From Beijerinckiaceae bacterium (lineage in GTDB: Bacteria > Pseudomonadota > Alphaproteobacteria > Rhizobiales > Beijerinckiaceae): a DNA stretch of 64,000 nt. The stretch lies in the NCBI GenBank assembly GCA_027531565.1, contig JAPZSB010000010.1, forward strand, positions 62,001-126,000, in the 5' to 3' direction. Below the pieces are notes generated by a model that was not told the DNA's origin, ran no database searches, and saw only the letters and a program-made list of their open reading frames with translations. Shown here in pieces: positions 29,539 to 40,324 of the stretch. How positions within the stretch are numbered: position 1 is the first letter of the stretch; every line of letters begins with the position of its first letter. Both the position numbers and the translations under genes were made by a program.

Positions 29539-29903
29539 GGGGCGCGGCGCGCCGCCTTGCGCTCCTGCTGGCGGTAGCGCCCGCCTTGGTGGTGCCGGCT
29601 TTCGCCCAGCAATCGCCTGCGCCGGACCCATTCGTGATGCCGCCGCCCTCGGCGCGGCCCAACCCGCCGACGCCGCCGGGGCAGGCTCCGGCACCGCCCG
29701 TCAACCCGCTGCCGAACCAGCCGGTCGTCACGCTCGATGTGCTCGTCCGGCAGGGTTTCGAGATCAAGGCGGTCGAGCGCACCTCCGAGCGGAGCATGGA
29801 TTTCGTGGTGCTTGTGCAACGCTCGGGCGAATTGCGCACCTGCCTGATGCGCATCAACCGCGACCAGAACCGCGCCCTGCGCCGGGATTCGCTGTGTTTC
29901 TGA
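29535..29903 (+). CDS. Small exported proline-rich protein within the nuo operon
   Basis: A 122-residue protein starting at GTG 29535, which overlaps the nuoD stop by 4 nt (GTGA), a sign of translational coupling. A signal peptide (about 1-23, ending AFAQ) is followed by a Pro-rich segment of about 40 residues and a C-terminal domain of about 55 residues starting [20 protein letters not shown] and ending with two Cys ([13 protein letters not shown]). It is not a known complex I subunit. The next 140 bp to nuoE hold no gene. Confidence 0.65.
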   Translation: MRGAARRLALLLAVAPALVVPAFAQQSPAPDPFVMPPPSARPNPPTPPGQAPAPPVNPLPNQPVVTLDVLVRQGFEIKAVERTSERSMDFVVLVQRSGELRTCLMRINRDQNRALRRDSLCF

Positions 29904-30043
29904 GCGGGCGGTGTGGATCATTCCACCGGGGGTGGTCCTTCGCCTTTGTTTTTAGCGTTTCCAGTCTTGCCCCCCACGCCAAGGGTGGTAAGACCCGGTC
30001 ATTCGCTGCGCCGCGATAGAATCCGCGCGTTCGAGGAAGAACC

Positions 30044-31186
30044 ATGTCTGTACGCCGCCTTGCTCCCGATGCCGTCCAACCGGCTTCCTTCGCGTTCGAC
30101 GCCAGCAACCGGGAATGGGTGAAGGCCCAGATCGCCAAGTATCCGCCGGGCCGGCAGGCCTCCGCCGTCATCCCGCTGCTCTGGCAGGCGCAGAAGCAGG
30201 CCGGGGGCTGGCTGCCCAAGGCGGCGATCGAGCATGTGGCCGAGGTGCTCGGCATGCCGCCGATCCGCGTGATGGAGGTCGCGACCTTCTACACGATGTA
30301 CAATCTCGAGCCGGTCGGCACCTATTTCGTCCAGCTCTGCGGTACGGTGCCCTGCCATTGCGTGGGCGCGGAGGATCTCAAGAAGACCCTCAAGGCGCGG
30401 ATCGGCGAGGAGCGCCATCTCTCGGCCGACGGCAAGTTCTCCTGGCTCGAGGTGGAATGCCTCGGCGCCTGCACGAATGCGCCGATGGTGCAGATCAACG
30501 ACGATTATTTCGAGGATCTGACGCAGGAATCGCTTGGCCGCCTGCTGGATGACCTCGCTGCCGGCAAGCCGGTCAAGGTGGGCCCGCAGAACGGCCGCAA
30601 GGCCTCGGAGCCCAAGGATTCGATCAAGACGCTGCTTGACCCCGCCCTCTATGATGGCTCGACGGTGGGCAGCTGGAAAAAGGCCTTCGACGAGCGAGTC
30701 GCCGCGCAGGCGAAGGCCAAGGAAGAGGCGGCGAAAGCGGCCGAGGCGGCAAAGGCCGCGGCTCCGGCCCCGGCTGCGCCTGCTGCCGCCCCGGCGCCTG
30801 CACCCAAGGGCGAGGCCAAGCCTGCGCCTGCCAAGTCTGCGCCTGCCAAGCCTGCGCCTGCCAAGCCGGCCGCCAAGGCCGAGGAGCCCGCGCCGGTCAG
30901 CGATGAGTTCAAGCCGGAATTGCTGAAGGCGGCGCGCGGCGGCAAGGCCGACGATCTCGAGCTGATCTGGGGTGTCGGCCCGAAGCTTGCCGCGATGCTC
31001 AACCGGATGGGCGTCTACCATTTCGACCAGATCGCCGGCTGGAACGAACAGAACCTCGCCTGGGTTGACCAGAACCTCGAAGGGTTCAAGGGCCGCGCCG
31101 GGCGGGATGACTGGATCGGGCAGGCGAAGAAGCTGGCCACCGGCTGGCGGCCGAGCAACGCGGCCGGCGACAAGCCGGCGGAATAA
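30044..31186 (+). CDS. nuoE: NADH-quinone oxidoreductase subunit E with a C-terminal extension
   Basis: A 380-residue protein; the usual NuoE is about 160-220. Residues about 15-175 are the thioredoxin-like [2Fe-2S] (N1a) domain with Cys99, Cys104, Cys139 and Cys143 in CGTVPC and CLGAC. An Ala/Pro/Lys linker (about 225-285) leads to a helix-hairpin-helix-like domain at 301-367: DDLELIWGVGPKLAAMLNRM...GRAGRDDWIGQAKKLA. The same domain ends ribosomal protein S2 in this window. The core delivers electrons with NuoF in the NADH module; the role of the tail is unknown. Confidence 0.95.
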   Translation: MSVRRLAPDAVQPASFAFDASNREWVKAQIAKYPPGRQASAVIPLLWQAQKQAGGWLPKAAIEHVAEVLGMPPIRVMEVATFYTMYNLEPVGTYFVQLCGTVPCHCVGAEDLKKTLKARIGEERHLSADGKFSWLEVECLGACTNAPMVQINDDYFEDLTQESLGRLLDDLAAGKPVKVGPQNGRKASEPKDSIKTLLDPALYDGSTVGSWKKAFDERVAAQAKAKEEAAKAAEAAKAAAPAPAAPAAAPAPAPKGEAKPAPAKSAPAKPAPAKPAAKAEEPAPVSDEFKPELLKAARGGKADDLELIWGVGPKLAAMLNRMGVYHFDQIAGWNEQNLAWVDQNLEGFKGRAGRDDWIGQAKKLATGWRPSNAAGDKPAE

Positions 31187-31322
31187 GGAGCGGGGCGGAT
31201 GACATCTGATCGGGCAACCGATCTGGCATCTTGGACTTCCGGACAGGGTCTCCTGTTCCCGGGAACGGGCAATTGCGCCCGGGCGATGACGGCCGCTTTT
31301 GGCGTGGTCGTATTTTATCTTT

Positions 31323-31350
31323 TTGAAATCAATACTTTACTTGTTATTTC
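31323..31350 (+). promoter_or_regulatory. Candidate internal promoter in an AT-rich patch
   Basis: TTGAAA (31323-31328) and TATTTC (31345-31350) are 16 nt apart in a sharply AT-rich patch (about 31308-31355) inside a GC-rich operon. It would start transcription just before the ATG at 31367 of the lipoprotein gene and upstream of nuoF. Weak evidence. Confidence 0.3.
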
Positions 31351-31366
31351 TCTGGGTATTGCCGTG

Positions 31367-31933
31367 ATGATGTCCCTGTCTCTTTTCCGGGCACCGGCCT
31401 TGAGCCGCGCGCCGCATCTTCTTGCCCTTCTGGCCGTTTCCCTGTTCGGCGCCGCCTGTGCGCAGCGCGTGCCCAAGGCCGTGGCCTATTCCCCGGCCGA
31501 CCATGTTTCCTTCCGTGCCGGCGGCACCGCGACCATTGCCGGGGAGGGGTTCCTCCGCCGCCCGAATGGCCGCCTCGTGCGCTGCGCGGGCAGCGAGGTG
31601 TTCCTCGTTCCGGATACGCCGTATTTCCGCGAATGGATCAGCGTCTTCCGCGCCGGTAACCGGTTCGAGTATCCTGCCGCACTGGTGGAGGCCCACAAGG
31701 AGGCCGTCCGTGTGACGCAATGCGACATGGCCGGGACCTTCCGCTTTGGGCAGCTTCCCGAGGCGCGCTGGTTTGTGGCCACCCGTGTGACCTATCAGCT
31801 CGACCGGGTCGATTTCAGCAAGATCGACCTCGCCAATGATTACTGGCGTGACGATGCCATGCTCGTCGCGCCGGTCGAAACGCGTTCCGGGGCGGTGGCC
31901 CGCCCTGTCCTGTCAAACCCCAACCGGATGTAG
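31367..31933 (+). CDS. Probable lipoprotein within the nuo operon
   Basis: From the ATG at 31367, a 188-residue protein with a lipoprotein signal: hydrophobic LLALLAVSLFGAAC, the Cys being the likely lipidated residue near position 31. The mature part is hydrophilic with two more Cys and no family I recognise. An alternative in-frame start at 31199 has a much better ribosome site (AAGGAG at 31185) and would add 56 residues with another membrane span; the choice is open. The gene sits between nuoE and nuoF, whose start follows its stop by 3 nt. Confidence 0.6.
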   Translation: MMSLSLFRAPALSRAPHLLALLAVSLFGAACAQRVPKAVAYSPADHVSFRAGGTATIAGEGFLRRPNGRLVRCAGSEVFLVPDTPYFREWISVFRAGNRFEYPAALVEAHKEAVRVTQCDMAGTFRFGQLPEARWFVATRVTYQLDRVDFSKIDLANDYWRDDAMLVAPVETRSGAVARPVLSNPNRM

Positions 31934-31936
31934 CGC

Positions 31937-33238
31937 ATGCTTCACGACCGCGACCGCATCTTCACCAATCTCTACGGCCGGCAGGATCCAGGCCTGAAAG
32001 CAGCGCTCAAGCGCGGCAATTGGGACGGCACCAAGCATATCCTTGCCATGGGCCGGGACTGGGTGATCGACGAGATGAAGGCGTCCGGCCTGCGCGGGCG
32101 CGGCGGGGCCGGCTTCCCGACGGGGATGAAATGGTCCTTCATGCCGAAGGTCAGCGATGGTCGCCCGCACTACCTTGTTGTCAATGCGGATGAATCCGAG
32201 CCGGGCACCTGCAAGGACCGCGAGATCATGCGGCATGACCCGCATCTCCTCATCGAGGGCTGCCTGATCGCCTCCTTCGCGATGGGCGCGCATGCGGCCT
32301 ATATCTACATTCGCGGTGAATATATCGCCGAGCGCATCGCCCTGCAGAAGGCGGTGGACGAGGCCTATGCCGCCAAGCTGGTCGGCAAGGACAATGTCCA
32401 TGGCTACCCGTTCGACATCTACGTCCATCACGGCGCCGGCGCCTATATCTGCGGCGAGGAGACGGCCCTGCTCGAGAGCCTCGAGGGCAAGAAGGGCCAG
32501 CCGCGCCTGAAGCCGCCTTTCCCGGCGAATATGGGCCTCTATGGCTGCCCGACCACCGTGAACAACGTGGAATCGATCGCCGTCGCCGGCACGATTCTCC
32601 GGCGCGGGGCGAGCTGGTTCAGCGGCATCGGCCGGCCGAACAATGTCGGGACCAAGCTGTTCTGTGTGTCTGGCCATGTGAATACGCCGTGCAATGTCGA
32701 GGAAGCGATGGGGATCCCCTTCCGCGAACTGATCGACACGCATTGCGGCGGCATCCGCGGCGGCTGGGACAATCTGCTGGCGGTGATCCCCGGCGGGTCG
32801 TCGGTGCCCTGCGTTCCGGCGGAGCAGATCATCGACGCCCCGATGGATTTCGACACCCTGCGCGGGCTGAAATCCGGCCTCGGCACGGCGGCGGTGATCG
32901 TCATGGACAAGTCGACCGACATTGTCCGCGCGATTGCCCGGATCTCGCATTTCTACAAGCATGAAAGCTGCGGCCAGTGCACGCCCTGCCGCGAGGGCAC
33001 GGGCTGGATGGCCCGCGTGATGATGCGGATGGCCGAGGGCCGCGCGCAGAAGCGCGAGATCGACATGCTGCTCGATGTGTCCACCCGCATCGAAGGGCAT
33101 ACGATCTGCGCGCTCGGCGACGCCGCGGCCTGGCCGATCCAGGGCCTGATCCGGCATTTCCGGCACGAGATCGAGAAGAAGATCGACCAGTATTCGGCAA
33201 ACCCGCACAGCGAGCCTGTGCGCGTTGCGGCGGAGTGA
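31937..33238 (+). CDS. nuoF: NADH-quinone oxidoreductase subunit F
   Basis: A 433-residue subunit that binds NADH and FMN and holds cluster N3. [16 protein letters not shown] is the FMN/NADH glycine-rich site; [16 protein letters not shown] and [19 protein letters not shown] are conserved. The [4Fe-4S] ligands are in [11 protein letters not shown] plus the later CALGDAAA. Normal length. Confidence 0.97.
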   Translation: MLHDRDRIFTNLYGRQDPGLKAALKRGNWDGTKHILAMGRDWVIDEMKASGLRGRGGAGFPTGMKWSFMPKVSDGRPHYLVVNADESEPGTCKDREIMRHDPHLLIEGCLIASFAMGAHAAYIYIRGEYIAERIALQKAVDEAYAAKLVGKDNVHGYPFDIYVHHGAGAYICGEETALLESLEGKKGQPRLKPPFPANMGLYGCPTTVNNVESIAVAGTILRRGASWFSGIGRPNNVGTKLFCVSGHVNTPCNVEEAMGIPFRELIDTHCGGIRGGWDNLLAVIPGGSSVPCVPAEQIIDAPMDFDTLRGLKSGLGTAAVIVMDKSTDIVRAIARISHFYKHESCGQCTPCREGTGWMARVMMRMAEGRAQKREIDMLLDVSTRIEGHTICALGDAAAWPIQGLIRHFRHEIEKKIDQYSANPHSEPVRVAAE

Positions 33239-33247
33239 GGGGAAAGC

Positions 33248-35317
33248 ATGACCAAGATCCTCGTCGATGATGTCGAAGTCGATGTGCCGCCGCATTACAC
33301 GCTGCTGCAGGCGGCCGAGGCTGCCGGCGCGGAAGTGCCGCGCTTCTGCTTCCACGAGCGGCTGTCGATTGCCGGCAATTGCCGGATGTGCCTCGTCGAG
33401 GTGAAGGGCGGCCCGCCCAAGCCGCAGGCCTCCTGCGCGATGAATGTGCGGGACGTGCGCGGCGGGCCGGATGGCTCGCTGCCGCAGATCTTCACCAAAT
33501 CGCCGATGGTGAAGAAGGCGCGCGAAGGGGTGATGGAGTTCCTGCTCATCAACCACCCGCTCGATTGCCCGATCTGCGACCAGGGCGGGGAATGTGACCT
33601 GCAGGACCAGGCCATGGCCTATGGCGTCGAGTCCACGCGCTATCAGGAGAACAAGCGCGCGGTCGAGGACAAGTATATCGGCCCGCTGGTGAAGACGGTG
33701 ATGACGCGCTGCATCCATTGCACGCGCTGCGTCCGCTTCACCACCGAGGTGGCTGGCATTACCGAGCTGGGCCTGATCGGCCGCGGCGAGGATGCGGAGA
33801 TCACGACCTATCTCGAGAAGGCGATGACCTCCGAGATGCAGGGCAACGTGATCGATCTCTGCCCGGTCGGCGCGCTGACCTCGCGGCCGTATGAATTCAA
33901 TGCCCGCCCGTGGGAACTGACCAAGACCGAAAGCATCGACGTGATGGATGCTCTCGGCTCGGCCATCCGCGTCGATACGCGCGGCCGCGAGGTGATGCGG
34001 GTCATGCCGCGCATCAACGAGGCGGTGAACGAGGAATGGATTTCGGACAAGACCCGGTTCATCTGGGACGGGCTGAAGACGCAGCGGCTTGACCGGCCGT
34101 ACCTGCGCGAGAACGGCGCCCTGCGCCCGGCGAGCTGGGCCGAGGCCTTTGCCGCCATCGCCGCGAAGGTCAAGGCGGCGAAGCCGGAGCGGATCGGCGC
34201 CCTCGCGGGCCAGCTGGCCGGCGTCGAGGAGATGTTCGCGCTCAAGGCGCTGATGACGGCGCTTGGCTCCGCCAATCTCGATTGCCGCTATCCCGGATCG
34301 CCGCTCCACCCGAAGAACGGCCGGGCGAGCTACCTGTTCAACGCGACGATTGCGGGGATCGAGGAGGCGGATGCGCTGATGATCATCGGCGCCAATCCGC
34401 GCAAGGAGGCGGCGGTGCTCAATGCCCGCATCCGCAAGCGCTATCTCAAGGGCGGGTTCGAGATCGGGCTGATCGGCGAGAAGGCGGATCTCTCCTATCC
34501 CGTGACCTATGTCGGAGCGGGGCCGGAAAGCCTGCAGGCGCTGCTGGATGACACGTCCTATGTTTCCACGGCGAAGAAGCCGATGGTCATCGTGGGGCAG
34601 GGGGCTCTCAACCGCCCGGATGGCGCCGCCATTCTGGCGCTGGCCGCGAAATTCGCGGTCGCGCGCGGTGCGGTGCGCGAGGACTGGAACGGCTTCTGCG
34701 TTCTGCACACCGAAGCGGCCCTGGCCGGGGCGCTCGATCTCGGCTTCGTCCCGGGCGAGGGCGGGCTCGATACGGCCGGCATGCTCGCGCCGGGCGCGCT
34801 GGACGTACTGTTCAACCTCGGTGCCGACGAGGTCGAGATCCCGGCCGGCGCCTTCGTGATCTATCAGGGCACGCATGGCGACAAGGGCGCGCATCGCGCC
34901 GATGTCATCCTGCCGGGTGCGGCCTACACGGAAAAATCCGCGACCTATGTCAACACGGAAGGCCGCGTGCAGATGACCAACCGCGCCGGCTTCCCGCCGG
35001 GGGATGCGCGCGAGGACTGGGCCATCCTGCGGGCGCTTTCGGCCCAGCTTGGCCAGACCCTGCCCTATGACAGCCTCGCCCAGCTCCGGGCCGCGCTCTA
35101 TGCCGCGCATCCGCATTTCGCCGGGCTCGATGCCATTTCGGCCGGTTCCGGCGAGTCGATCACCGCGCTTGCCAAGGGCAAGGCCAAGGCGGACAAGGCG
35201 CCGTTCCGGAATGCCGTTCCGGCCTTCCACCTGACCAACGCCATCGCACGGGCTTCGAAGATCATGGCCGAATGCGCCGCCCTCGCGGCCGGCCAGGGCC
35301 AGGTCGCGGCGGAGTAA
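33248..35317 (+). CDS. nuoG: NADH-quinone oxidoreductase subunit G
   Basis: A 689-residue subunit with several Fe-S clusters. The N-terminal ferredoxin-like domain has [18 protein letters not shown], then [18 protein letters not shown] and [10 protein letters not shown] for N4/N5/N1b. The C-terminal molybdopterin-oxidoreductase-like domain is catalytically relict, as in the family. It starts 9 nt after nuoF. Confidence 0.97.
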   Translation: MTKILVDDVEVDVPPHYTLLQAAEAAGAEVPRFCFHERLSIAGNCRMCLVEVKGGPPKPQASCAMNVRDVRGGPDGSLPQIFTKSPMVKKAREGVMEFLLINHPLDCPICDQGGECDLQDQAMAYGVESTRYQENKRAVEDKYIGPLVKTVMTRCIHCTRCVRFTTEVAGITELGLIGRGEDAEITTYLEKAMTSEMQGNVIDLCPVGALTSRPYEFNARPWELTKTESIDVMDALGSAIRVDTRGREVMRVMPRINEAVNEEWISDKTRFIWDGLKTQRLDRPYLRENGALRPASWAEAFAAIAAKVKAAKPERIGALAGQLAGVEEMFALKALMTALGSANLDCRYPGSPLHPKNGRASYLFNATIAGIEEADALMIIGANPRKEAAVLNARIRKRYLKGGFEIGLIGEKADLSYPVTYVGAGPESLQALLDDTSYVSTAKKPMVIVGQGALNRPDGAAILALAAKFAVARGAVREDWNGFCVLHTEAALAGALDLGFVPGEGGLDTAGMLAPGALDVLFNLGADEVEIPAGAFVIYQGTHGDKGAHRADVILPGAAYTEKSATYVNTEGRVQMTNRAGFPPGDAREDWAILRALSAQLGQTLPYDSLAQLRAALYAAHPHFAGLDAISAGSGESITALAKGKAKADKAPFRNAVPAFHLTNAIARASKIMAECAALAAGQGQVAAE

Positions 35318-35326
35318 GAGGATATC

Positions 35327-36499
35327 ATGGTCGACATCTCGCCCAACCTGCCCAAGAAGAAGACCAACTGGGTCCCGCTGGTCCTGATGGGCCTCGGCAT
35401 CGTCGGCGCGCTGGCCGCGATCTATGTCGGCTTCCTCGTGCTGCGGTATCTCGTGCTGCAGACCACCTGGTTCATTCCGGCGCTGATCATCGTCGGCAAG
35501 AGCCTGCTGCTGCTGGCGGGGCTGCTGATCTTCATCGCCTATATCCTGCTGGCCGACCGCAAGATCTGGGCGGCCGTGCAGCTGCGGCGCGGCCCGAACG
35601 TCGTCGGGCCGTGGGGCCTGCTGCAGAGCTTTGCGGATTTCCTGAAATTCGTGCTGAAGGAACCGGTCATCCCGGCAGGCTCGGACAAGGCCCTGTTTCT
35701 CCTCGCGCCGCTGCTGACCTGCGTGCTGGCGCTGGCGGCCTGGGCAGTGATCCCGGTCAATGCGGGCTGGGCGATTGCCGATATCAATGTCGGCATCCTC
35801 TATATCTTCGCGATCTCGTCGCTCGGCGTGTACGGGATCATCATCGGCGGCTGGGCTTCGAATTCGAAATACCCGTTCCTCGGCGCGCTGCGCTCGGCGG
35901 CGCAGATGGTGTCCTACGAGGTCTCGATCGGCTTCGTCATCATCACCGTGCTGATGATCGTCGGGTCGCTCAACCTGACCGACATCGTGCTGGCGCAGCA
36001 GAATGCCGGCATTGCGCATATGCTCGGCGTGCCGTGGATGACGTTCCTGAACTGGTTCTTCATCCCGCTCTTCCCGATGTTCGTGATCTTCTTCATCTCG
36101 GCCCTGGCCGAGACGAACCGGCCGCCTTTCGACCTGCCGGAAGCGGAATCCGAACTCGTGGCCGGCTTCATGTCGGAATATGCCTCGACGCCGTACCTGC
36201 TCTTCATGCTGGGCGAGTACGTTGCGATCATGACCATGTGCTCGCTGACGGCGATCCTCTTCCTCGGGGGCTGGACGCCGCCGCTCGCCATCGCGCCCTT
36301 CACCTGGGTGCCGGGCGTGGTGTGGTTCGTGATCAAGGTCTCGGCGGTGTTCTTCATGTTCGCCATGGTCAAGGCCATGGTGCCGCGCTACCGCTACGAC
36401 CAGCTGATGCGGCTGGGCTGGAAGGTCTTCCTGCCGCTCAGCCTCGCGGCCGTGGTGATCGTGGCGGGCGTTCTCCAGCTGACCGGCTGGTACCGGTGA
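35327..36499 (+). CDS. nuoH: NADH-quinone oxidoreductase subunit H
   Basis: A 390-residue subunit with eight or so membrane spans that links the quinone chamber to the proton channels. Family signatures are [45 protein letters not shown] and [19 protein letters not shown]. The N-terminal 40 residues are longer than in E. coli, common in this order. Confidence 0.97.
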   Translation: MVDISPNLPKKKTNWVPLVLMGLGIVGALAAIYVGFLVLRYLVLQTTWFIPALIIVGKSLLLLAGLLIFIAYILLADRKIWAAVQLRRGPNVVGPWGLLQSFADFLKFVLKEPVIPAGSDKALFLLAPLLTCVLALAAWAVIPVNAGWAIADINVGILYIFAISSLGVYGIIIGGWASNSKYPFLGALRSAAQMVSYEVSIGFVIITVLMIVGSLNLTDIVLAQQNAGIAHMLGVPWMTFLNWFFIPLFPMFVIFFISALAETNRPPFDLPEAESELVAGFMSEYASTPYLLFMLGEYVAIMTMCSLTAILFLGGWTPPLAIAPFTWVPGVVWFVIKVSAVFFMFAMVKAMVPRYRYDQLMRLGWKVFLPLSLAAVVIVAGVLQLTGWYR

Positions 36500-36509
36500 G
36501 GGCGGCGCG

Positions 36510-36728
36510 ATGATGATCATGCTCGGAACCGTCACCGGGGCCCTGCTCGGACTGGCCTTCGCGATGCTGCAGGTCATCCTGCTGCGCCGCTATGCCGTGG
36601 GGAAGCCGCCGCATATCCAGCAGCGCGCCTTCGACGCGATCGATCAACTGAAGCTGACGAGCTTTCTCGGTCTGCCGCTGGTTTTCGCGGTGATCGGTTA
36701 CATGCTCGCCGTGCAATGGACAGAGTGA
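36510..36728 (+). CDS. Small two-span membrane protein within the nuo operon
   Basis: A 72-residue protein with hydrophobic segments at about 4-24 and 51-69 joined by a polar loop ([20 protein letters not shown]). It lies 10 nt after nuoH and 14 nt before nuoI, in the same direction. Not one of the 14 core subunits; I do not recognise it. Confidence 0.6.
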   Translation: MMIMLGTVTGALLGLAFAMLQVILLRRYAVGKPPHIQQRAFDAIDQLKLTSFLGLPLVFAVIGYMLAVQWTE

Positions 36729-36742
36729 GAGGAGCCTCGGCG

Positions 36743-37231
36743 ATGTCATTCGCTCAAGCTGCCAGGGGGCTGCTGCTGAAGGAGTTCGTTTCGGCGTTCT
36801 TCCTGACGATGCGCTATTTCTTCAAGCCGAAGCCGACGCTCAACTACCCGTTCGAGAAGGGGCAGGTCTCGCCGCGCTTCCGCGGGGAGCATGCGCTGCG
36901 CCGCTATCCCAACGGCGAGGAGCGCTGCATTGCCTGCAAGCTCTGCGAGGCGATCTGCCCGGCCCAGGCCATCACGATCGAGGCCGGCCCGCGCCGCAAT
37001 GACGGCACGCGGCGGACGACCCGCTACGATATCGACATGACGAAATGCATCTATTGCGGCTTCTGCCAGGAAGCCTGCCCGGTGGATGCGATCGTCGAGG
37101 GACCGAATTTCGAATTCGCGACCGAGACCCGCGAGGAGCTGTTCTACAACAAGGACAAGCTGCTCGCGAACGGCGCCCGATGGGAGCGCGAGATCGCGCG
37201 GAACATCGCCATCGACGCGCCGTATCGCTGA
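36743..37231 (+). CDS. nuoI: NADH-quinone oxidoreductase subunit I
   Basis: A 162-residue ferredoxin-type subunit with two [4Fe-4S] clusters (N6a, N6b): [12 protein letters not shown] and [16 protein letters not shown]. The start at 36743 has GAGAGGAG just upstream; an in-frame ATG at 36716 overlaps the preceding gene and is not preferred. Confidence 0.97.
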   Translation: MSFAQAARGLLLKEFVSAFFLTMRYFFKPKPTLNYPFEKGQVSPRFRGEHALRRYPNGEERCIACKLCEAICPAQAITIEAGPRRNDGTRRTTRYDIDMTKCIYCGFCQEACPVDAIVEGPNFEFATETREELFYNKDKLLANGARWEREIARNIAIDAPYR

Positions 37232-37244
37232 GGGAGCCGCAGCC

Positions 37245-37919
37245 ATGAATGTCGTGACCCTCTTCTTCTACCTCTTCTCCGGACTGCTGATCGCCTCGGC
37301 GGTGATGGTCGTCTCGTCGCGGAACCCGGTCCATGCCGTGCTGTTCCTGATCCTCGCCTTCTTCAACGCGGCGGGCCTGTTCCTGCTGATGGGGGCGGAA
37401 TTCCTCGCGATGATCCTCATCGTTGTCTATGTCGGCGCGGTGGCGGTGCTGTTCCTGTTCGTCGTCATGATGCTCGACGTCGATTTCGCCGAATTGCGGC
37501 AGGGCTTCCTGCAATACCTGCCGCTCGGCACGGTGATCTCGGCGATCTTCTTCATCGAGATCGCGCTGGTGGTCGGCACCTGGCAGCTTGCGCCGGAAGC
37601 GCTGAACATGCGCAAGGCCGCCGCCGCGCAGCCGATCGACGCGATGAACGCGCGGGCGCTGGGGCGCGTGCTCTACACCGAATATGTCTATTTCTTCCAG
37701 GCGGCGGGCCTGATCCTGCTGGTCGCGATGATCGGCGCCATCGTGCTGACCCTGCGCGAGCGGGTCGGTGTCAAGCGGCAGGATGTGATGGCGCAGAATG
37801 CGCGCGGCAAGGCGACGGCGATGGCCGTTGTCTCGGTCGCGCCGGGGCAGGGGGTTACGACATCGGGCGTCATGCGCCGCGATGCGGCGGGCCAGGATCA
37901 GCCGGGAATCGGGGGCTAG
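37245..37919 (+). CDS. nuoJ: NADH-quinone oxidoreductase subunit J
   Basis: A 224-residue membrane subunit. [21 protein letters not shown] and [17 protein letters not shown] (the TM3 pi-bulge region) are conserved. The C-terminus has an extra hydrophilic tail of about 45 residues compared with short homologues. The stop is 1 nt before the nuoK start. Confidence 0.95.
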   Translation: MNVVTLFFYLFSGLLIASAVMVVSSRNPVHAVLFLILAFFNAAGLFLLMGAEFLAMILIVVYVGAVAVLFLFVVMMLDVDFAELRQGFLQYLPLGTVISAIFFIEIALVVGTWQLAPEALNMRKAAAAQPIDAMNARALGRVLYTEYVYFFQAAGLILLVAMIGAIVLTLRERVGVKRQDVMAQNARGKATAMAVVSVAPGQGVTTSGVMRRDAAGQDQPGIGG

Positions 37920-37920
37920 G

Positions 37921-38226
37921 ATGATCGGATTGTCGCATTATCTCGTCGTGGCAGCCTTGCTGTTCACGCTCGGCGCGTTCGGGATCTTCATGAACCGGAA
38001 GAACGTGATCGTCATCCTGATGTCGATCGAGCTGATCCTGCTGGCGGTGAACATCAACCTCGTCGCGTTCTCCACCCATCTCGGTGACATGACCGGCCAG
38101 GTCTTCGCGCTGCTGGTGCTGACGGTGGCCGCGGCGGAAGCCGCGATCGGCCTCGCCATTCTCGTCGTCTATTTCCGCAACCGCGGCACCATCGCGGTTG
38201 AAGACATCAATGTGATGAAGGGCTGA
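37921..38226 (+). CDS. nuoK: NADH-quinone oxidoreductase subunit K
   Basis: A 101-residue three-span antiporter-like subunit with the conserved membrane glutamates in [17 protein letters not shown] and [15 protein letters not shown]. Normal length and place. Confidence 0.96.
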   Translation: MIGLSHYLVVAALLFTLGAFGIFMNRKNVIVILMSIELILLAVNINLVAFSTHLGDMTGQVFALLVLTVAAAEAAIGLAILVVYFRNRGTIAVEDINVMKG

Positions 38227-38233
38227 GCAAGCC

Positions 38234-40324
38234 ATGGCGCACGCAATCGTCTTCCTGCCGCTGCTCGGTTTCCTCATCGCGGGGATTGCCAGCCTCCTGG
38301 CCCATCGCCCTGCGCGCGAGGCGGAGGTGCTGGCATTCGGCAATGCGGATCATTCCGGCCATGGTCATGGCCCTGCCGATCACGGCCATGGGGATCATGG
38401 CCATGATGACCATCATGCGCCGGAGCCCTCGCCGCATCCGGAATCGATTTCGCGTTTCGCCGAGATCATCACGACCGGCTTCCTGGCCGTCTCGTGCCTG
38501 CTCGCCTGGGTGATGTTCTTCCAGGTAGCGCTCGGCTCGGGCGCGCCTGTCCGCGTCACGGTGGCGGACTGGATCCATGTCGGCAGCTTCATCGTCGACT
38601 GGGCGCTGCGCGTCGACACGCTGACGGCGGTGATGCTGGTGGTGGTGACCAGCGTCTCGACGCTCGTCCATCTCTATTCGATCGGCTACATGCACGAGGA
38701 TCCGGCCCGGCCGCGCTTCTTCGCCTATCTCTCGCTCTTCACCTTCGCCATGCTGATGCTGGTGACGTCGGACAACCTCGTCCAGATGTTCTTCGGCTGG
38801 GAAGGCGTGGGCCTGGCCAGCTACCTGCTGATCGGCTTCTGGTACAAGAAGAAGAGCGCCAATGACGCGGCGATGAAGGCCTTCATCGTCAACCGCGTCG
38901 GCGATTTCGGCTTCGCGCTTGGCATCTTCCTTGTCTTCTGGATCTTCGGTGCCGTGACCTTCGACCCGATCTTTGCCGGCGTGGCCGGGCAGGAAAAGGC
39001 GATGGTGAAATTCCTCGGCTACGAAGTGAAGGCGCTCGAGCTGGCCGCCCTGCTGCTTTTCATGGGCGCCATGGGCAAGTCGGCGCAGTTCCTGCTCCAT
39101 ACCTGGCTGCCGGATGCGATGGAGGGGCCGACCCCGGTTTCGGCGCTGATCCATGCCGCGACGATGGTGACGGCCGGCGTGTTCATGGTGGCCCGGCTCT
39201 CGCCGATCTTCGAGCATGCGCCCTTCGCGCAGAGCGTCGTGCTGGTCGTTGGCGCGACAACGGCTTTCTTCGCCGCGACGGTCGGCCTCGTGCAGAACGA
39301 TATCAAGCGGGTGATCGCCTATTCGACCTGTTCGCAGCTCGGCTACATGTTCGTTGCGCTTGGCGTCGGCGTCTATTCCGCCGGGATCTACCATCTCTTC
39401 ACGCATGCCTTCTTCAAGGCGCTGCTGTTCCTCGGGGCCGGCTCGGTCATCCATGCCATGCATCACGAGCAGGACATCCGGAACATGGGCGGGCTCGCAA
39501 AGAAGATCCCGTTCACGGCGGCGATGATGGGCATCGGCACGATCGCGCTGACGGGCTTCCCGTTCACGGCAGGGTTCTATTCGAAGGATGCGATCATCGA
39601 GGCGGCCTATGTCGCCCACACGCCAGGGCATGTCTACGCGTTCTTCTGCGTGGTGATCGCGGCCTTCATGACCTCGTTCTATTCGTGGCGCCTGTTCTTC
39701 ATGACCTTCATGGGCAAGACGCGGGCCGACCACCACACCTACGACCACGCGCATGAGAGCCCGAAAGTGATGCTGGTGCCGCTCGGCATCCTTGCTGCCG
39801 GGGCGATCCTGGCCGGGTTCCCGCTGGTCCATGCCTTCCTGTCGGATGCCAATGGTCCGTTCTGGAAGAACGCGATCTTCACGGCGGCCGGCAACCACAC
39901 GCTGCATGACATGCATGATCCGGCCAAGCTGCCGCGCTGGGTGCCGTGGACGCCCTTCGTGATGATGGTGCTGGGTTTCGCGCTGGCCTGGGCATTCTAC
40001 ATCAAGTGGACCGACATGCCGGGCAAGATCGCGGCGCGGCATGACACGGTGTACCGGTTCCTGCTCAACAAGTGGTATTTCGACGAGCTGTATGACCTGA
40101 TCTTCGTGCGCCCGGCGCGCCGGATCGGCCATTTCCTCTGGAAGAAGGGCGATGGCTTCGTCATTGACGGGTTCGGCCCGGATGGTGTTTCCGCCACGGT
40201 GCTCCGCGTGACCGGCCGGGTCGTCAAGCTGCAGACCGGCTATGTCTATCACTATGCCTTCGCGATGCTGCTCGGGGTGGCCGGCTTCGTGACCTGGTAT
40301 CTGTTCGCAGGGGGAGCGCACTAA
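38234..40324 (+). CDS. nuoL: NADH-quinone oxidoreductase subunit L, with histidine-rich loop
   Basis: A 696-residue proton-pumping, antiporter-like subunit with the long lateral helix at the C-terminus. Family motifs: [48 protein letters not shown] and [13 protein letters not shown]. Unusual: residues 40-68, after TM1, contain ten histidines ([15 protein letters not shown] and on), a potential metal-binding loop. The stop overlaps the nuoM ATG by 1 nt. Confidence 0.96.
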   Translation: MAHAIVFLPLLGFLIAGIASLLAHRPAREAEVLAFGNADHSGHGHGPADHGHGDHGHDDHHAPEPSPHPESISRFAEIITTGFLAVSCLLAWVMFFQVALGSGAPVRVTVADWIHVGSFIVDWALRVDTLTAVMLVVVTSVSTLVHLYSIGYMHEDPARPRFFAYLSLFTFAMLMLVTSDNLVQMFFGWEGVGLASYLLIGFWYKKKSANDAAMKAFIVNRVGDFGFALGIFLVFWIFGAVTFDPIFAGVAGQEKAMVKFLGYEVKALELAALLLFMGAMGKSAQFLLHTWLPDAMEGPTPVSALIHAATMVTAGVFMVARLSPIFEHAPFAQSVVLVVGATTAFFAATVGLVQNDIKRVIAYSTCSQLGYMFVALGVGVYSAGIYHLFTHAFFKALLFLGAGSVIHAMHHEQDIRNMGGLAKKIPFTAAMMGIGTIALTGFPFTAGFYSKDAIIEAAYVAHTPGHVYAFFCVVIAAFMTSFYSWRLFFMTFMGKTRADHHTYDHAHESPKVMLVPLGILAAGAILAGFPLVHAFLSDANGPFWKNAIFTAAGNHTLHDMHDPAKLPRWVPWTPFVMMVLGFALAWAFYIKWTDMPGKIAARHDTVYRFLLNKWYFDELYDLIFVRPARRIGHFLWKKGDGFVIDGFGPDGVSATVLRVTGRVVKLQTGYVYHYAFAMLLGVAGFVTWYLFAGGAH

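Noticed and set aside
31913-36577. A 1554-codon open frame on the minus strand opposite nuoF to nuoI
   Set aside because: It is exactly antisense to well-recognised complex I genes. Long antisense frames are common at this GC content, and the translation is Arg/His/Asp-rich with no family.
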